The notes under the pieces are model-generated. The model was not told the origin of the DNA. It was given only the letters and a program-made list of their open reading frames with translations, and searched no databases. Positions 10,908 through 20,990 of a stretch of 64,000 bases of DNA are shown one piece after another. The stretch spans positions 12,343,888 through 12,407,887 of the forward strand of contig OZ035962.1 in assembly GCA_964034945.1 (NCBI GenBank). Direction: 5' to 3'. Numbering within the stretch: the first letter of the stretch is position 1; every line of letters begins with the position of its first letter. A program made the position numbers and the translations under genes. Origin of the DNA: Chrysopilus asiliformis. Taxonomy: Eukaryota > Arthropoda > Insecta > Diptera > Rhagionidae.

Positions 10908-13900
10908 CGTAGAATTTACTCAACAGGGCAAACCATCGCACGCAGAAAATCTATCGTACGGCCCCCAGTATTTTCGTATCATTTTTTATTACACTTATCT
11001 TTTTTCTTTAGTATACAGCAGAAATTTCGCGCCATTAACAAGATTTTAAGGAAATAATATCTCATTATCTAAAATTTTTAAATTAAATACACTGCAAACT
11101 AATTTTTTTCGTTTAACCCTTTCACTTTCGAGAGCAGAAAAGTTTTTTTCACAATGCACTGAAAAAATCACATGCCACAACCAAAGATGTGAAACCGTAC
11201 CGGAACCATTGGAACCCCCACAAATATTTGGAACCGGTATCGGAACCGGAGCCCGTCATATTGTTTTACTTCAAAATAGGGTTGAAACGAATTTTGGGGT
11301 TGGGTTTGGCCAAATATACTATTCGCAGAGATTTTGTATAAGAAAGTCATGTGCTGTTCACATCAGATACATTTTGTTTCTGTTTATTATTTAATGAATA
11401 AAAGATGATCCATTTCTGTTATTTTTATTCCAACAAGATTTCGCTTTTTTTTCTTAAGCGCTCTTTTCCGGATCTTAGCAAGCATAATTACAGGCAAATT
11501 TTTCAACAATACAATACTTTCTATACCGCGTATAAACACCTGAAAGAATATTTAAAAAATATACATATTGAAAAAAAAAAGACTATTGCATGTTGAATCT
11601 GATTAATTGATTACTTATCGGAATTTATTGAAGAAAACTTGGAGAATGCTGTCGGTTGGGAACCCACCTGACATTTTCGACATGTTACACCATGGACAAA
11701 ACACTTTCGACTCCGGTGTTATGTTCGCTGACGCCTATAAAATGCTCCAATTTGACAGCATCACACGTGCAATCAATCGACCTTGTGTCATGCATTCTAA
11801 ATGATGCTGGCCCGTGGGCTCATTTCCAACCTGAAGGATGGATAATATTTTCATACCTTGATGATGACTAAAACTACTAATTATCCCGGCTTTGGTATGA
11901 GACGAAAATCTCCCTGAAAAATAAAACTCTTTCAGAAACGTTTCTTTCATTTCGTAAGAACAGAAAAAAAAACTCTCGCAAAACCGAAGTAGATGTCCTT
12001 CGCGTGTTCACCGCCTCATAAATCCAATCTGTCGGTGACAAACAAAATTTTTTTGTTTTAATTTTAACATGATATGCGTTTTACGTAGCCGGGCGTTGAA
12101 TGGCTTTTCTTTATGCAACATAAATGTTGCAAAGTGCAGACGATGCGTGGGAGCTCCTCCCAGCCCCAGTCACACAGTCTCTGGTCGCGTCTCTGGTCGC
12201 AGAAAAAAAACATTAACAGCAACTGCAGTAATCAGAATTAAAAGCATAAGAAACTGATATAGCAGATTATAAAGCAGCAACATAGCAATATTAAGAGTCG
12301 CCCGGCCGGGTATGAGCCGCCCTCCTACTGATTTATTGAAGACAGCGTGATCTGTCGGCGCATTCTTCGCCGCAGACAAATTTTTGAATTATTGGAAGTG
12401 ACTCGTTCGGTGGCTGTCTGAACCGTGAAGTTGTTTCAGGATCGACGCTTCTTCCTATTTTTAACTCTTTCAAGCCATTTGTTCAGCTGCTTCAAACGTC
12501 TAATTGTGGAAAATTGCATTGAATTACAAAGAAAATATGATGAGGTTGTGATAAAAAGATAGAGGCGTTGTTAAAAATTGCAAGGAGATGTGAATTTCAA
12601 GGAAAGTGATTGTAGATTTTTTTTACATACAGTTCGTTGGCTTAATTCTATTGTAGATAAATAATCGAGTAGCATAATATAAATTTTTTGATATAATTGA
12701 ATCACAAAAAATTGAACTGTAATGTCCAACTTATGTGTGTTGAATTTTACACATTGTTTTTTACGTTTTTTCCGAAACTAAATATTGCAGAGGAAAACTT
12801 TGTGTTGATCACAACTGATATTTTCTAAAGTTTTCCATACAATAAATACATAAATATTAAAAACCACAAGAAAATGCTTTAAAAATCGTTTTATGTATTG
12901 TAATTTGAGCTAATCGAGACCGATCAGTTTAGAGAAGTGAACCGACACCTTACATTGACACCAACATTGACCACATCGAATTTTGGACTGTACAAAAAAA
13001 AATCAACCGACATCTGCGTTTCGTACAGGTGAGCTTAAAATCGCGCCCTTATACTTTTCATTAACTCTTTATCAAACGATCTCGAAGTTTGTACCCAAAA
13101 ATGGAAACATCGTGCATATCTAAATTGTTGATCGAGTGCTCCAAATTGAAATTAATTTATGTCGAGACTAATTTAATTTTAAAATCATATGAAAATGCAA
13201 TTCAATGTGATGTGGATTCTTCGCAGGACATTGAAATTAAATTTGTGCGGCACGCACTCAGACCCCTTCTACACTCACAAACGACTACCGAAAAGACGTC
13301 ATTTGCCGTGATCTAACAAATAGATCATTAGCAGGTCCAGACACCATGGCGTGTCTTATAATTAGTTCCCGGACAAACTCAACTTATGACAGAAACCACC
13401 AACCATTAGCAGGATCCGCTAGCGTCCCCTTTCTCCCCGATACCGAACTGTAATTCCACGCTAGATTGTCTAAAGTGTGATCAACTTCCTACCGCGAGAT
13501 CACAGATGGAAAAATGATGTGTCCATGGCGGCGTCTTCATCTGTCAAAATATTTTGATAGTTTGGGCCAAGAATTCGTGAGTGCGTTAAAAGCAAAACAA
13601 ACACGAAAACCGACTACCGCCTCATCACGTAGACGTCATTAGATTTGAGTCACATCAGAATCTTAAAGGTGGTCGTCGGCCGCATATTACCATCATTATT
13701 ACGGTTCGAGGTTATCCACCAGCCACATTGAGGTCTATTTTTAAATCACGGACAAGTGCTATTTTTACAAACGGATGAATCTAAGAATGTCGGAACGGAA
13801 AAAAACTTCGGAAACTGTAGCATCTTGCGATGCGTATTGATGATGATGATGGCTCGGTATGGAATCTCAGGTAAACGGAACGGAAAGATATACTCGTGAG

Positions 13901-14568
13901 CCGCCACATTAAATTCGAGGCTAATTTTGGACATGATTTTGAATCTCGTCCAGTCTACCACAGTTAGTCAACTTCAAATCTCGAAATCTTACAGGTAACA
14001 GGTGCTAATTTGTTAGATCTCGAAGTCAATGTTTGTTATTCGTGACACGAAAAAGTGAATTATTTCTAATTGTTATGCTAAGATGTTGTTTACATTTGGC
14101 ACCCTCACGGGGGATTTCATTTTTGGGGCTTTTCCGCCCGTGATTTTCATGCTGTTAGCACCACATCTATAGCAGCGTGGGTGGCATTGAATTTATTCAT
14201 GTCATAACGTAATTATGAAGAAATAAATGTTGATTATTACGAGTTTTTTTCTTTGAGTCTCGAGTGATTCCATTGAAGAATTATGAGTAGTTTTTAATAG
14301 AAAATAAATGTGAAAATATTACACGATAATTCGGAGTTTAAATTTAATTGACTGAACTGAATTTTTTTTTCTTGAACAAGAAATTGTTTTCTCTTATAAT
14401 TGAAAGGTTTTAGGGCTTTTTAATTTATAAGTAATTTTAAGTCGATTGATATCAAACTCTTAATTCAGATTTGTATTTTTGCGCCCTCAAATAACAAAAC
14501 TGGTAAATCGGAATTTTATGAAACTCAAAACTTAAAGTTATCATGGGCCGTTTGCGCCAATTATCCTT
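10908..14568. other. Non-genic DNA with repeat fragments
   Basis: No gene is supported. About 11325-11370 holds the tail of repeat family C. About 12770-12830 is the 5' end of family A on the minus strand (complement of CTTTCCTCTGCAATATTTAG-type sequence). About 12160-12200 contains a tandem TCTCTGGTCGC duplication. Short open frames at 11607-11871, 12069-12379 and 13089-13316 have no recognisable domains or splice support. Confidence 0.4.
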
Positions 14569-14810
14569 AAAAAATATCAGTTGTGATCAATACAAAACTC
14601 TCCTCTGCAATATTTAGTTTCGGAAAAAAATATCTTTTTTTTTCAAATACCTTGAGAATCGTTAGAGATACAAAAACCGTTAATGCAAAAAATGTAGAAA
14701 ATGTTATAACCTTAAAATTTTGTTATATTCATTTTTTACCAAAAAAAACGGTAATTTTCAAAAAAAAAATATATGAGAGGTAGCCGTTATAGTTACTTTT
14801 CCAAAAATTG

Positions 14811-14814
14811 ATAC
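14811..14814. repeat. Left target-site duplication (ATAC)
   Basis: ATAC directly precedes the 5' LTR and recurs directly after the 3' LTR at 20780-20783. The empty site would read TTG-ATAC-ACAG, the TA-flanked left tip of the palindromic MITE now at 20781. Confidence 0.85.
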
Positions 14815-15151
14815 TATTACGGATTGGGGTAATTATTTCATATAATTAAGGTTTAGCTGTATGACTTACTCGTAATTACTTTGAATCGCATACCGTGGTG
14901 ATCAAGTAGTCAGAATAGTGAAGGCTGACCGCTGTGACAAACCCGGATTGCAAAACGAGTGAGTGCTTATGGTTATTTATTCTGTAGTATAGTTACTTAG
15001 TTTAATATTAATATTGTTGTGTTTTGGGATAAACCCAGAAGAGTAGTATTCGGTGGGTATCATTGTTTTCTGTCCGTCAGATTGTTGTAGTTCTGGACTA
15101 GATGACGAATCAGGGGGGGTGAACGTTTGTCGTTCGTCTGGGCGTTAGTCG

Positions 15152-15238
15152 CTTGTCGGCGTGTGTCGCTGACTACCCTGCTTGTCGGCGTGTGTCGCTG
15201 ACTACCCTGATTGTCGGCGTGTGTCGCTGACTACCCTG
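15152..15238 (+). repeat. Three 29-bp tandem repeats inside the LTR
   Basis: The unit TTGTCGGCGTGTGTCGCTGA plus ACTACCCTG-type sequence repeats at 15152, 15181 and 15210. The only visible difference is in the first base. It lies downstream of the putative start and upstream of the polyadenylation signal. The same array is at 20432-20518 in the 3' LTR. It may be a regulatory-factor array; its role is unknown. Confidence 0.9.
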
Positions 15239-15427
15239 TCATCTGGGGTCCGAAAGGAAGAGACACGTTCGTCGTGTACTTTAGGTCCGTCCGAGGTAAA
15301 GGGAGGGTAGCTTTAAGCCCTCACTAAGTCTTATAGACTTACGTGGTTTTCTTTTTATTTACAGGAGTGAATTGGACCGGCACCCGGCATCAGAAAATAC
15401 ATCTAAACCCTGAAATGTTAATTAATG

Positions 15428-15433
15428 AATAAA
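15428..15433 (+). terminator. Polyadenylation signal AATAAA in 5' LTR
   Basis: AATAAA lies about 66 bp before the end of the LTR, where R/U5 is expected. The functional copy would be the one in the 3' LTR at 20708-20713. Confidence 0.6.
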
Positions 15434-15502
15434 CTGATGTCTGTATTAACTAATATTATTATGTTTTATTCATCGCGCCTAGTTTTTGCCTTCCTAACAT
15501 CT

Positions 15503-15515
15503 TCAGAAGTGGGAT
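15503..15515 (+). other. Primer-binding site, tRNA-Leu type
   Basis: TCAGAAGTGGGAT is complementary to the 3' end of animal tRNA-Leu (ATCCCACTTCTGA, then CA and CCA), recalled from general knowledge. The match starts 3 nt after the LTR and does not include the complement of the terminal CA-CCA. The primer may therefore be a 3'-trimmed or internally cut tRNA, or the host tRNA may differ. A tRNA-Leu primer is what I recall for Mdg3-clade elements. Confidence 0.7.
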
Positions 15516-15708
15516 AAAGAGATGTCTGATTGTCGAGTGCTGTCCCTTTCGCTCCTTTGTATGAAAAACCGCTGTGTAATGGTTTTAATTAAAGTGATTG
15601 ATTTTATTAATCAAAGCAAGTTGTTTTTAAAAAAAAAATCAATTGACGGGGAAAATTCGATTGTCAAAAAAGTCGAAAGTTTTAAAAAAAGAAATTTGCT
15701 CAATTGTG

Positions 15709-18700
15709 ATGGCATCAAAGACAGGAGAACCCGGAAGAAAAAGGAAAAAACCGAATGCAGCAAATGGACCGATATCTACAAATAATGAAAACTTAGCGAC
15801 AAACGAAAATTTGGTCAACATGGTTGAGCTAATGGCGGCGCTCACACGTCAAGTAGGTCAAATCAGTGTAAGTTCAGGTAGCCGGGCCGGGGCTGATTTG
15901 ATTCCGTTATTCTCACCCGAGAATAAAAATGCAGACATGCGGCGTTGGCTTATAAAGGTCGATGAACTGAGGGAAGTCTACGGATGGGATGAAAAAGCTA
16001 CGACTTATCATGCCATCAGCCGTTTAGGAGGCTACGCTCGCGGTTGGCACGATTCTCTTCCATCGATCAAATTCACCTGGGAAGAATGGAAGATAAAGTT
16101 GTTAAAAGCCTTTCCCACCGAGCAGGATTACGCAAAATTATTGACCGAAATGATAAGCAGGATGAAAAGACCACACGAGACTGTATTGGAGTATTATTAT
16201 GCAAAATTGGCGTTGCTTAATAACTGCGAAATCTTCAAAAAAAAAGCAGTCTCCTGTATAATAGCTGGTTTGGCCGATTTTAACGTTGAAGCTGCGGCTA
16301 AAGTGGGCGATTATAACGAACCGGAAGATTTGCTGAAATTCCTGAAGACGGTAGCGGTTAAATCAACAGATCTACAGCCAAAGAAGAATTTCGCAGGCCC
16401 ATCCAATAAAAACTGGCCCCCAAAGAGGCGATACGAGCCTCCAAATAAACCAGCGGGTAAAAATTTGCCTGAGTTTCCCAGAAAGTGCTACACGTGTGGA
16501 GAACGAGGTCATCTGGCCATGAATTGCCCATCCAGAACTAAACTAGCCAGAAAACAGGAGAAGGGAGGAACAACCAAACAAGCTTTGCTCACCCGGACCG
16601 ATAAGGCAAGTAGTAAATATTTTAAAAATATAAAATTGAATGGGGTACAGCTGGATGCATTCTTGGATTTGGGCGCTAACTGCAATATGATCCGACGAGA
16701 TGCCGCCGAAAAATTAAACTGTGTATCGGAGGGACCCGCTACTACTATTAACGGCTACGGCGGTGGGGTAATTAAATCATTGGGTGTTTACAAAAATGTA
16801 AAAACCATTGTCGATCGCGCTACGGCGATTACCGATTTTCTAGTAGTCCCTAATCACGCTCAGGAAATATCTGTAATCGTGGGGCAGCCTTTCACAGAAC
16901 AAGCACATGTGAAAATTTTCAAAAATGATAATGTTTTGCGCGTCTACGAGCAATTTGACACGGAATTACCACAGTACGTCGATAATTCACCCCCGACGAA
17001 AATTCCAATTTGGGTAAAAGAGGCGCAAGTCATCCCGAGAAAACATTCAGCTAACGTGGTTTGTCGAGCCAAATATACAGGAGAGTTGTTTGTCGACTCT
17101 AGTATACGTCTGAGGGAAAACTCTGAATACTTTTTACCCAACTGTATCGTAAGGGTCGATGGTGACCAGGAATGTGTACTCCCCGTAATAAATACCACCG
17201 ATCACGATTTGATCCTTAGTACCAAACATCCACTTGCGAGGGGAAAGGGTTGTCTGCAGCAAAACAATGTATTGAGTATTACAACTACGAACAATAGACT
17301 AGACGAGACTTTTGTCATCGGTAAAACCTTGACAGACGAACAAGTTACGACGCTTTTGAGCGTTTTGGGTAATTATCAGCATTGTTTTTCCACTCAAATG
17401 AAGGACATCGGTTGTACGACAGTTGGACAACTCAAAATAGAAATGATCGACGATACCCCCGTAACATATCGTCCCTACCGAATGAGTCCCGAACAAAGGA
17501 AGAAAGTTGGCAATATCGTAGAAGAACTTAAAAACGCAAATATCGTCAGAGACTCGGTATCTCCATTTTCTTCGCCAGTACTACTTGTAAAAAAGAAAAA
17601 TGGGGATGAACGTTTGTGTATTGACTACCGACGATTAAACAAGAAAATCAAACAAGACCGTTACCCTCTACCACGAATCGACGATCAATTAGAACAGCTT
17701 CAAGGCTATAACTTCTTTACAACTTTGGATATGTCTTCAGGTTATTATCAAATCCCCGTAGAAGAAGCTTCTAAAAGCAAGACTGCGTTTGTAACCCCAG
17801 ACGGACAATATGAATTTAATCGTATGCCTTTTGGCATTTCGGTGGCGACATCCGTCTTCCAGAGACTAGTAAATAAAATATTAGGACCGTTACGTGGAAC
17901 GGTAGCTCTAGCGTACATCGATGATATATTAATTCCGGCAAAAGACTTCGACGACGGTATTGAGCGGTTAAAAAGAATTTTGGATGTAATTGATACTGCA
18001 AATTTGACCCTAAATCCGAAGAAATGTCACTTCTTCATGACCGAAATCGACTTTTTGGGATTTGAAGTTTCACAAGACGGTATAAAACCCGGAACTCATA
18101 AAGTTAAAAGTGTTGTAGAATTTCCTGTTCCCCAAAACGTACATCAAGTGCGTCAATTCATCGGCTTAACGGGATTCTTTAGACAATTTATTGAGGGATA
18201 CGCTATTAAAGCGAAACCTTTAACTAGTCTTACCCGACAAGACGTAACCTGGCAATGGAATAAAGAACAAATAGAGGCATTCGAATACCTTAAGAATCGT
18301 TTAGCGGAAAGACCTTTGCTGGCGCTATACAATCCGCAAGCTGAAACGGAAATACACACTGATGCTAGTAAGGTGGGTCTTGCTGGGATTCTACTTCAAA
18401 AACAAGCTAATGGTAAATTTCAACCAGTAGCGTATTACAGCAGGCAGACAACTACTCCCGAGCAAAAGTATCATTCTTACGAGCTCGAGTGCCTCGCCGT
18501 AGTAGAGACGCTGCGTAAATTTCGTACTTACCTTTTGGATATATCTTTCAAGGTAATAACTGACTGCAACGCCTTAAAGGCGTCCGCGAATAAGAAGGAC
18601 CTTTTACCAAAAATTGCTCGTTGGTGGCTCACTCTCCAAGAGTTTCGATTTGAAGTGGAGCATAGACCTGGAAGTCGAATGCGGCATGTGGATGCCTTGA

Positions 18701-20061
18701 GTCGCAACCCTATAGTTAATCAACCGCCAGAGGATCGCGAATTTGAAGTTTTACGGATCGAACAAGCCGACTGGGTGTTGGCGAGTCAGCTGACCGACGA
18801 AAAGATTAAACTAATTCGCGAAATTTTACTGCAAAAACCTAAGACTGATTATGAACGATCTATACACGGTGATTACTGTTTGAAACAAGAAAGAATCTAT
18901 CGAAAAACCAAAACGGGTCAACAGTGGGTCATTCCAAATTCAATGCGTAAACAAGTGGTACATGCCTGTCACGATGAATTCGGACACTTTGGTGTGGAAA
19001 AAACCTTGCTCAAACTAACGGAATCTTATTGGTTTCCTAAGATGCGAGAGTATGTCTCCCGATACATAAAGACCTGTATTCCGTGTATGTTCCACAAAAA
19101 GCCAAAAGGACGACAAGAGGGATTTCTGAATCCTATCCCTAAGGTAAGCGTACCCTTTCATACAGTTCATATGGATCATTTGGGGCCATTTAGGAGAAGT
19201 ACTGGTGGTAACCAATACGTTATCGTCATGGTCGAAGCATTCACGAAGTTCTCTCTCTTGCGAGCTGTTAAAAATACCAAGACGTTACCTGCTATCAAGT
19301 TCTTAGATGAAATGATTGAGCAATTTGGAGTGCCGAATCGTTTGATTACCGATCGTGGAACCTGTTATACATCACATTTGTTTCGGAAATACTGCGAACA
19401 AAAAGGTTTACAACATGTAATGAATGCGGTGGCTACACCAAGAGCTAATGGGCAGGTTGAGAGGTATAATTCGACCATATTAAGTGCATTATCGACAAGC
19501 TCGGAAGATGACAATAAATGGGATAAGAAATTGGCTCGAGTGCAATTTGCAATTAATAACGTTGTACATGCAACGACACGGAAAACGCCTAGCGAACTCC
19601 TGTTTGGATTTCGACCGCGGGCACCGGCAGACGCCCAATTGACAGTAGAAATTCAGGAGGAACGCCCGACGATTTCAGATTTATCCATGACGAGAGACGA
19701 AGTCGCATCGAAAATTGAGATTGACCAAGCGAAGCAGAAGCGGCGATATGATAAGAGTAGGAAAACTGCGAGAGTATATAAATTGGGAGATTTAGTCGTG
19801 GTAAGGAAAGCTGTCGTATCCGATGGGCAAAGTCGAAAGCTAGCACCAAAATATAAGGGACCGTTCGAAATAAAGAAAATTTTACCTAACGATCGATATA
19901 TAGTAGCGGAGTTAACTGGGGCCTTGAGAAGTAAACGAGGTGCATTCGAAAACGTGGAAGCAGCTGATCATCTGAAACCGTACTCGCAGCCAAGTGACAC
20001 GGACGAAAATGATAGTGACTGGGAGGACTATCAGGACGAAGAGTTGAAGCAATCAAACTAG
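15709..20061 (+). CDS. gag-pol: Gag-Pol polyprotein of Ty3/gypsy retrotransposon
   Basis: It encodes the particle protein and the enzymes for reverse transcription and integration (1450 aa, one frame). I start at ATG 15709 (MASKTGEPGRKRKK); the frame is open further upstream but without an ATG. In order: basic N-terminus; gag domain at about 63-240; zinc knuckle CYTCGERGHLAMNC at 260-273; aspartic protease DLGAN at 320, with Leu where Ser or Thr is usual; reverse transcriptase at about 600-770 with catalytic YIDD at 736-739; RNase H with D885, E925 and D952; integrase zinc region H1088, H1093, C1123, C1126; integrase core D1156, D1215, E1251 (DD35E); and a C-terminal GPF motif at 1384-1386. 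It ends in an acidic tail 33 bp before the 3' LTR. No env follows. All catalytic residues checked are present. Confidence 0.97.
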   Translation: MASKTGEPGRKRKKPNAANGPISTNNENLATNENLVNMVELMAALTRQVGQISVSSGSRAGADLIPLFSPENKNADMRRWLIKVDELREVYGWDEKATTYHAISRLGGYARGWHDSLPSIKFTWEEWKIKLLKAFPTEQDYAKLLTEMISRMKRPHETVLEYYYAKLALLNNCEIFKKKAVSCIIAGLADFNVEAAAKVGDYNEPEDLLKFLKTVAVKSTDLQPKKNFAGPSNKNWPPKRRYEPPNKPAGKNLPEFPRKCYTCGERGHLAMNCPSRTKLARKQEKGGTTKQALLTRTDKASSKYFKNIKLNGVQLDAFLDLGANCNMIRRDAAEKLNCVSEGPATTINGYGGGVIKSLGVYKNVKTIVDRATAITDFLVVPNHAQEISVIVGQPFTEQAHVKIFKNDNVLRVYEQFDTELPQYVDNSPPTKIPIWVKEAQVIPRKHSANVVCRAKYTGELFVDSSIRLRENSEYFLPNCIVRVDGDQECVLPVINTTDHDLILSTKHPLARGKGCLQQNNVLSITTTNNRLDETFVIGKTLTDEQVTTLLSVLGNYQHCFSTQMKDIGCTTVGQLKIEMIDDTPVTYRPYRMSPEQRKKVGNIVEELKNANIVRDSVSPFSSPVLLVKKKNGDERLCIDYRRLNKKIKQDRYPLPRIDDQLEQLQGYNFFTTLDMSSGYYQIPVEEASKSKTAFVTPDGQYEFNRMPFGISVATSVFQRLVNKILGPLRGTVALAYIDDILIPAKDFDDGIERLKRILDVIDTANLTLNPKKCHFFMTEIDFLGFEVSQDGIKPGTHKVKSVVEFPVPQNVHQVRQFIGLTGFFRQFIEGYAIKAKPLTSLTRQDVTWQWNKEQIEAFEYLKNRLAERPLLALYNPQAETEIHTDASKVGLAGILLQKQANGKFQPVAYYSRQTTTPEQKYHSYELECLAVVETLRKFRTYLLDISFKVITDCNALKASANKKDLLPKIARWWLTLQEFRFEVEHRPGSRMRHVDALSRNPIVNQPPEDREFEVLRIEQADWVLASQLTDEKIKLIREILLQKPKTDYERSIHGDYCLKQERIYRKTKTGQQWVIPNSMRKQVVHACHDEFGHFGVEKTLLKLTESYWFPKMREYVSRYIKTCIPCMFHKKPKGRQEGFLNPIPKVSVPFHTVHMDHLGPFRRSTGGNQYVIVMVEAFTKFSLLRAVKNTKTLPAIKFLDEMIEQFGVPNRLITDRGTCYTSHLFRKYCEQKGLQHVMNAVATPRANGQVERYNSTILSALSTSSEDDNKWDKKLARVQFAINNVVHATTRKTPSELLFGFRPRAPADAQLTVEIQEERPTISDLSMTRDEVASKIEIDQAKQKRRYDKSRKTARVYKLGDLVVVRKAVVSDGQSRKLAPKYKGPFEIKKILPNDRYIVAELTGALRSKRGAFENVEAADHLKPYSQPSDTDENDSDWEDYQDEELKQSN

Positions 20062-20080
20062 TATCGAGGACGATCCAACA

Positions 20081-20094
20081 CAGGATGGCCGAGT
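20081..20094 (+). other. tRNA-Leu 5'-end match at the 3' LTR border (in place of a polypurine tract)
   Basis: CAGGATGGCCGAGT equals positions 3-16 of a typical animal tRNA-Leu (GTCAGGATGGCCGAGTGG, recalled from knowledge). It ends on the base immediately before the 3' LTR. No purine tract is visible in the preceding 30 bp; the best is GAGGACGA at 20066-20073. The same tRNA species supplies the 5' primer-binding match. The match is seen directly. A role in plus-strand priming is inference. Confidence 0.6.
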
Positions 20095-20779
20095 TATTAC
20101 GGATTGGGGTAATTATTTCATATAATTAAGGTTTAGCTGTATGACTTACTCGTAATTACTTTGAATCGCATACCGTGGTGATCAAGTAGTCAGAATAGTG
20201 AAGGCTGACCGCTGTGACAAACCCGGATTGCAAAACGAGTGAGTGCTTATGGTTATTTATTCTGTAGTATAGTTACTTAGTTTAATATTAATATTGTTGT
20301 GTTTTGGGATAAACCCAGAAGAGTAGTATTCGGTGGGTATCATTGTTTTCTGTCCGTCAGATTGTTGTAGTTCTGGACTAGATGACGAATCAGGGGGGGT
20401 GAACGTTTGTCGTTCGTCTGGGCGTTAGTCGCTTGTCGGCGTGTGTCGCTGACTACCCTGCTTGTCGGCGTGTGTCGCTGACTACCCTGATTGTCGGCGT
20501 GTGTCGCTGACTACCCTGTCATCTGGGGTCCGAAAGGAAGAGACACGTTCGTCGTGTACTTTAGGTCCGTCCGAGGTAAAGGGAGGGTAGCTTTAAGCCC
20601 TCACTAAGTCTTATAGACTTACGTGGTTTTCTTTTTATTTACAGGAGTGAATTGGACCGGCACCCGGCATCAGAAAATACATCTAAACCCTGAAATGTTA
20701 ATTAATGAATAAACTGATGTCTGTATTAACTAATATTATTATGTTTTATTCATCGCGCCTAGTTTTTGCCTTCCTAACA
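20095..20779 (+). repeat. 3' LTR (685 bp)
   Basis: It appears identical to 14815-15499. It carries the AATAAA at 20708-20713 expected to end the element's transcript, and the 29-bp tandem array at 20432-20518. ATAC follows at 20780-20783. Confidence 0.95.
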
Positions 20780-20783
20780 ATAC
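20780..20783. repeat. Right target-site duplication (ATAC)
   Basis: It matches 14811-14814. Its last three bases (TAC) are also the TA-C tip of the adjoining palindromic MITE. Confidence 0.85.
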
Positions 20784-20990
20784 ACAGAAAAAAATAATTG
20801 GTTTAACAAAAAAAAAATCGTAAATATTACTGAAGTTTGTATATACTTCGTAATATTAACAAATTTTAGTAACTATACGAAAAAATATTTGTTAATATTA
20901 CGAAGTATATACAAAACTTCAGTAATATTTACGAATTTTTTTTTGTTAAACCCATTTTGTAAATAATACAAAATTATTTTTTTCTGTGTA
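20781..20990. mobile_element. Palindromic MITE, TACACAGAAAAAAATAATT family, copy 2
   Basis: It is 210 bp, the same length and near-identical sequence to 10698-10907. TA flanks sit inside repeat family A (…AATTGA-TA, TA-GGAAAAC…). The LTR retrotransposon landed in its left terminal TAC. Confidence 0.85.

Larger units (their letters stand above)
14815..15499 (+). repeat. 5' LTR (685 bp)
   Basis: Every base looks the same as in 20095-20779 at a constant offset of 5280. It begins TATTACGGATTGG and ends CTTCCTAACA. The bases just outside differ between the two copies (C14814 against T20094, T15500 against A20780), which fixes the boundaries. A possible initiator (TCAG at 15077-15080) is weak evidence for the transcription start. 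Confidence 0.95.
14815..20779 (+). mobile_element. Complete Ty3/gypsy LTR retrotransposon, Mdg3/blastopia-like
   Basis: The element is 5965 bp: a 685-bp 5' LTR, a leader (15500-15708), one uninterrupted gag-pol ORF (15709-20061), a 33-bp tail and a 685-bp 3' LTR. Domain order protease, RT, RNase H, integrase identifies Ty3/gypsy (Metaviridae). A tRNA-Leu-type primer site, fused gag-pol and lack of env fit the Mdg3 clade of insect elements; the clade call rests on remembered family traits, not a tree. The LTRs appear identical, the ORF is intact and the ATAC duplication is exact, so this copy is young and may be active. LTR ends read TA...CA rather than TG...CA. Confidence 0.95.

Noticed and set aside
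15643..15708. Non-ATG upstream extension of the Gag-Pol frame
   Set aside because: The frame is open from TTG at 15643, but eukaryotic initiation at ATG 15709 is far more likely. The extra 22 residues are translated leader.
20062..20094. An env gene or second ORF before the 3' LTR
   Set aside because: Only 33 bp separate the Gag-Pol stop from the 3' LTR, so there is no room for another ORF.
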